Part shown: positions 62,270 to 64,000 of the stretch, piece by piece | Layout: each line of letters begins with the position of its first letter | Numbering within the stretch: the first letter of the stretch is position 1 | From: an uncultured Flavobacteriales bacterium | GTDB lineage: Bacteria > Bacteroidota > Bacteroidia > Flavobacteriales_E > Vicingaceae | Length of the DNA: 64,000 bases | Direction: 5' to 3' | NCBI GenBank assembly: GCA_913056345.1 | Contig: CAJXMH010000001.1 | Coordinates: forward strand, 124,001 to 188,000 | Notes under the pieces: model-generated | Told to the model about the DNA's origin: nothing | Database searches by the model: none | The model's input: the letters and a program-made list of their open reading frames with translations, nothing else | Position numbers and translations under genes: made by a program

Positions 62270-63583
62270 TTACGAAATATCCTTTACTTGTATTAAGGTG
62301 CTTTTAATGCCTTTCCTTTTTTCAGCATCTACATGCACATCCTTCGCATAGGATTCCCATTTTGAAATTGCATGATCGACCTGTTGAATGATGGTTTTGG
62401 CATTCTTTATGTTCATAGATTTGGCTAACGTAAGAAAATCTTGAACGGTAATATTTTGTCTTTTCCCATTGACACTTAACGCATGCTGACTAACCCATTT
62501 GCTACCTGGACGATAGGCATAGCAAATATCATAGGCGGGTGCTAATTCCCATACGCCTCCTTGTTTGAGTAGAAAGGCAAAATTCTTAGTATGATCGTCA
62601 CAATTTCTGGCTAGTACATTAAATACCATTCTTCTATAAAGTTCTTCGGCATCCGTGTACGGAAGGCGAAGTTCACGCATCGTTTGAAACAGCTGTTCGT
62701 AACTAAAACTAGTCACTTCATTGAAATCATAATGCTTGATGGCACAAAAGGTTTGTACATGGTGTTTCGTATTATTATCCCTATCGAAACGTTTGGTCAT
62801 GAAATGAGCACGACCATTTTCTTCTAGTAATTGGCAGGGCATCATGTTTATGCCTGCTTCTTTTGCCATTAGGTAATAGGCCATTTCCACCCGACCGTAG
62901 CCATGTGATTCTCCTAATTGCACATCGCTTACTCCGTCTAATTTAATGAGCCAATGCTCAAAGTCCTTGGGTACTTTTGTTTGACCCGAGCGTACTTCTT
63001 TAGTTTTTTCATTGTACCCTATCACCGCTTTAGGTCTGGCCCCACCTGCAGAAGTTCCAATCGTAATCAATTGCTTTACAGCCTGCTCCCCATCTTGCTT
63101 GAAAGTGGTTTGAAAAGCTTCTCTGCTATTGAGTATTCTTTGGGCGACTTCAACTAAAGTGTCAATTTCAACTTCTGTAGTTTTTGATCTGGCTTTTAAA
63201 GTGCTGGGCTCAAACTCAAGTGCTCCCATTCCCCGGCTACCAATAAAACATAATTGTTCTACCGGATTCATGCTGTTTTCAGGGCGCCCTACTTTTGCTA
63301 AATAAAGATTGATCAATTGGTTTCCGTATTGGTCAGGCAGAACATCTGCTAAAAGCCCGGGCAATCCTTTGAAGGTATTGAATTCACTGTTTCTAACTGA
63401 TCGATTTTCTGGAAATTGGAAAATACGATTACCAGAATTTAGTGGCATTTTAAGTGGAGAAATATCCCAATTTAAGTTTTGAAATGTTGGATCATATTCG
63501 AAAATGCCTAGTTCTTGTAGCTCATCCCAAGCAACTGCTCCTACCATTTCTCCCCATATTTTCACAAAAGCTGTTTTTACCAT
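62270..63583 (-). CDS. hipA: HipA family serine/threonine kinase toxin
   Basis: The 437-residue kinase has an N-terminal HipA_N domain ('FVKIWGEMVGAVAWDE'), the P-loop 'GTSAGGARPKAV' whose serine is autophosphorylated in HipA, 'LIKLDG', the catalytic loop 'RMVFNVLARNCDDHTKNFAFLL' and 'PAYDICYAY' as the metal motif. HipA of E. coli phosphorylates glutamyl-tRNA synthetase and slows growth. The start overlaps the hipB stop by seven bases. Both subdomain motifs look complete, so the toxin is probably functional; its target here is not known. Confidence 0.92.
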   Translation of the reverse strand: MVKTAFVKIWGEMVGAVAWDELQELGIFEYDPTFQNLNWDISPLKMPLNSGNRIFQFPENRSVRNSEFNTFKGLPGLLADVLPDQYGNQLINLYLAKVGRPENSMNPVEQLCFIGSRGMGALEFEPSTLKARSKTTEVEIDTLVEVAQRILNSREAFQTTFKQDGEQAVKQLITIGTSAGGARPKAVIGYNEKTKEVRSGQTKVPKDFEHWLIKLDGVSDVQLGESHGYGRVEMAYYLMAKEAGINMMPCQLLEENGRAHFMTKRFDRDNNTKHHVQTFCAIKHYDFNEVTSFSYEQLFQTMRELRLPYTDAEELYRRMVFNVLARNCDDHTKNFAFLLKQGGVWELAPAYDICYAYRPGSKWVSQHALSVNGKRQNITVQDFLTLAKSMNIKNAKTIIQQVDHAISKWESYAKDVHVDAEKRKGIKSTLIQVKDIS

Positions 63584-63927
63584 TCCGAATCTTTTTTGTT
63601 TTGGTTCTTTGTTTTAGCGCGAACCCTTTGTCTTTCTTTTTGCTCTGCTTTAGCTAAGGCTATCGGGCTAATGGTTTTGTTTATGGTAAACACTTCCATA
63701 ATGTGGAGCAAATTAAGTACTCTTAATACCTGAAGCAGGGTAGATAGGGTAACGGTTTCTCCTCTCTCCAGCAAACTTAAAGTGGATCGACTTATATTGG
63801 CTTTATTGGCTAATTCACTTTGGGTTAACTGTTGTGCTGTTCGATGATGCTTTATGAAAGTACCAATGGTTTTACCCAGCATTTGATCGCTATTAGCATA
63901 CCATTTTGTGTGTGATTTATCATTCAT
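63577..63927 (-). CDS. hipB: HipB-type helix-turn-helix antitoxin
   Basis: The 116-residue protein has an HTH domain with 'QLTQSELANKANISRSTLSLLERGETVTLSTLLQVLRVLNLL', then a basic tail. HipB dimers bind DNA and hold HipA, repressing the operon. The first ATG gives 15 residues before 'MLGKTIGTFIKHHRTAQQ'; the second ATG (63882) is the more usual HipB start and would place both operator copies upstream of the gene. The downstream hipA overlaps by seven bases. Confidence 0.9.
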   Translation of the reverse strand: MNDKSHTKWYANSDQMLGKTIGTFIKHHRTAQQLTQSELANKANISRSTLSLLERGETVTLSTLLQVLRVLNLLHIMEVFTINKTISPIALAKAEQKERQRVRAKTKNQNKKDSEW

Positions 63928-63967
63928 AAAGTCTGTTTTTTGATTGTAATGTATGATTTATCATTCA
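63913..63967 (-). promoter_or_regulatory. Two copies of a TGATTTATCATTCA operator before hipB
   Basis: TGATTTATCATTCA occurs at 63913-63926 and 63954-63967, 41 bases apart, about four helical turns. Each contains a near-palindrome TGAT-n2-ATCA. The outer copy abuts a minus-strand TATATTTG -7 box (63966-63973); the inner one overlaps the first hipB ATG. This fits HipB autoregulation. Confidence 0.65.
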
Positions 63968-63973
63968 AATATA
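63966..63973 (-). promoter_or_regulatory. Candidate -7 box (TATATTTG) of hipBA
   Basis: Exact TAnnTTTG on the minus strand; transcription would start near the outer operator copy. The -33 element is unclear, and the window ends soon after. Confidence 0.45.
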
Positions 63974-64000
63974 ATAAACCTGAAACAAATCGTTAGTTTA

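Noticed and set aside
1-64000. tRNA, rRNA or known riboswitch
   Set aside because: No cloverleaf with a conserved T-arm, no rRNA stretch and no recognisable riboswitch core was found by eye; a covariance-model search would be decisive.

Overview
The window looks like a chromosomal segment of a Bacteroidota bacterium, most likely from the order Flavobacteriales. Supporting signs are two secreted proteins with C-terminal type IX secretion (T9SS) sorting domains, families found mainly in this phylum (DUF2797, DUF3667, DUF4199, DUF6495-like, HYC_CC_PP), promoter boxes of the form TAnnTTTG instead of classical -10 boxes, few Shine-Dalgarno sequences, several TTG/GTG starts and moderately low GC. 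No rRNA, tRNA or CRISPR array was seen.

Layout. 1-2.2 kb: a PIG-L/LmbE-type deacetylase cut by the left edge, followed by a block of degenerate tandem repeats. 2.8-12.2 kb: GNAT acetyltransferase, a TMTC-like membrane glycosyltransferase with TPRs, DUF3667 and T9SS proteins, DUF2797, threonine aldolase, YbaB and FabG. 12.2-15.8 kb: a VWA-like membrane protein and a serine hydrolase broken by one in-frame stop. 15.8-18.7 kb (minus): a compact run with MsrB lipoprotein, membrane protein, ferritin, an overlooked 57-residue membrane protein and lycopene cyclase. 19.8-22.7 kb: pyrR-pyrB, a STAS protein and RNase Z, whose last codons are the first unit of a 16-bp tandem repeat. 23.2-25.4 kb: second MsrB, DEAD-box helicase, DUF2911. 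25.5-27.2 kb: a HipA-like kinase with a DUF3037-like partner. 27.6-30.1 kb: a Kdo-type operon of KdsA, a transaldolase-CBS fusion and a KdsC-like phosphatase. 30.2-36.2 kb: class III aminotransferase, an ECF sigma operon, and a split transketolase with a VWA protein gene between its halves. 36.4-45 kb: YchF, a membrane glycosyltransferase, topoisomerase IV ParE and ParC, rhomboid protease, class IV aminotransferase. 45.4-52.3 kb: a calcium-binding-repeat T9SS protein, YqgE, PdxH, glycosyltransferase and small cytosolic proteins. 52.3-56.1 kb: SPFH protein with two small downstream genes, one Arc-like; DUF4199, DinB, Crp-like regulator, YitT. 56.2-61.7 kb: isocitrate dehydrogenase, TspO-related protein, and a likely metal-uptake operon (HYC_CC_PP, HMA protein, TonB receptor). 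61.7-64 kb: another repeat block and a HipBA toxin-antitoxin pair with two visible operator copies.

Most of the window is ordinary housekeeping chromosome. The least ordinary items are: the transaldolase-CBS fusion, which sits where the arabinose-5-phosphate isomerase KdsD would be expected and has changed active-site positions; the HipA-like kinase/DUF3037-like pair next to a possible decayed restriction gene; the SPFH/DUF4177-like/Arc-like cassette with a candidate operator; three related intergenic repeat blocks; and a long inverted repeat inside the metal-uptake operon. All functional statements rest on reading motifs and gene order by eye; no database search was run.
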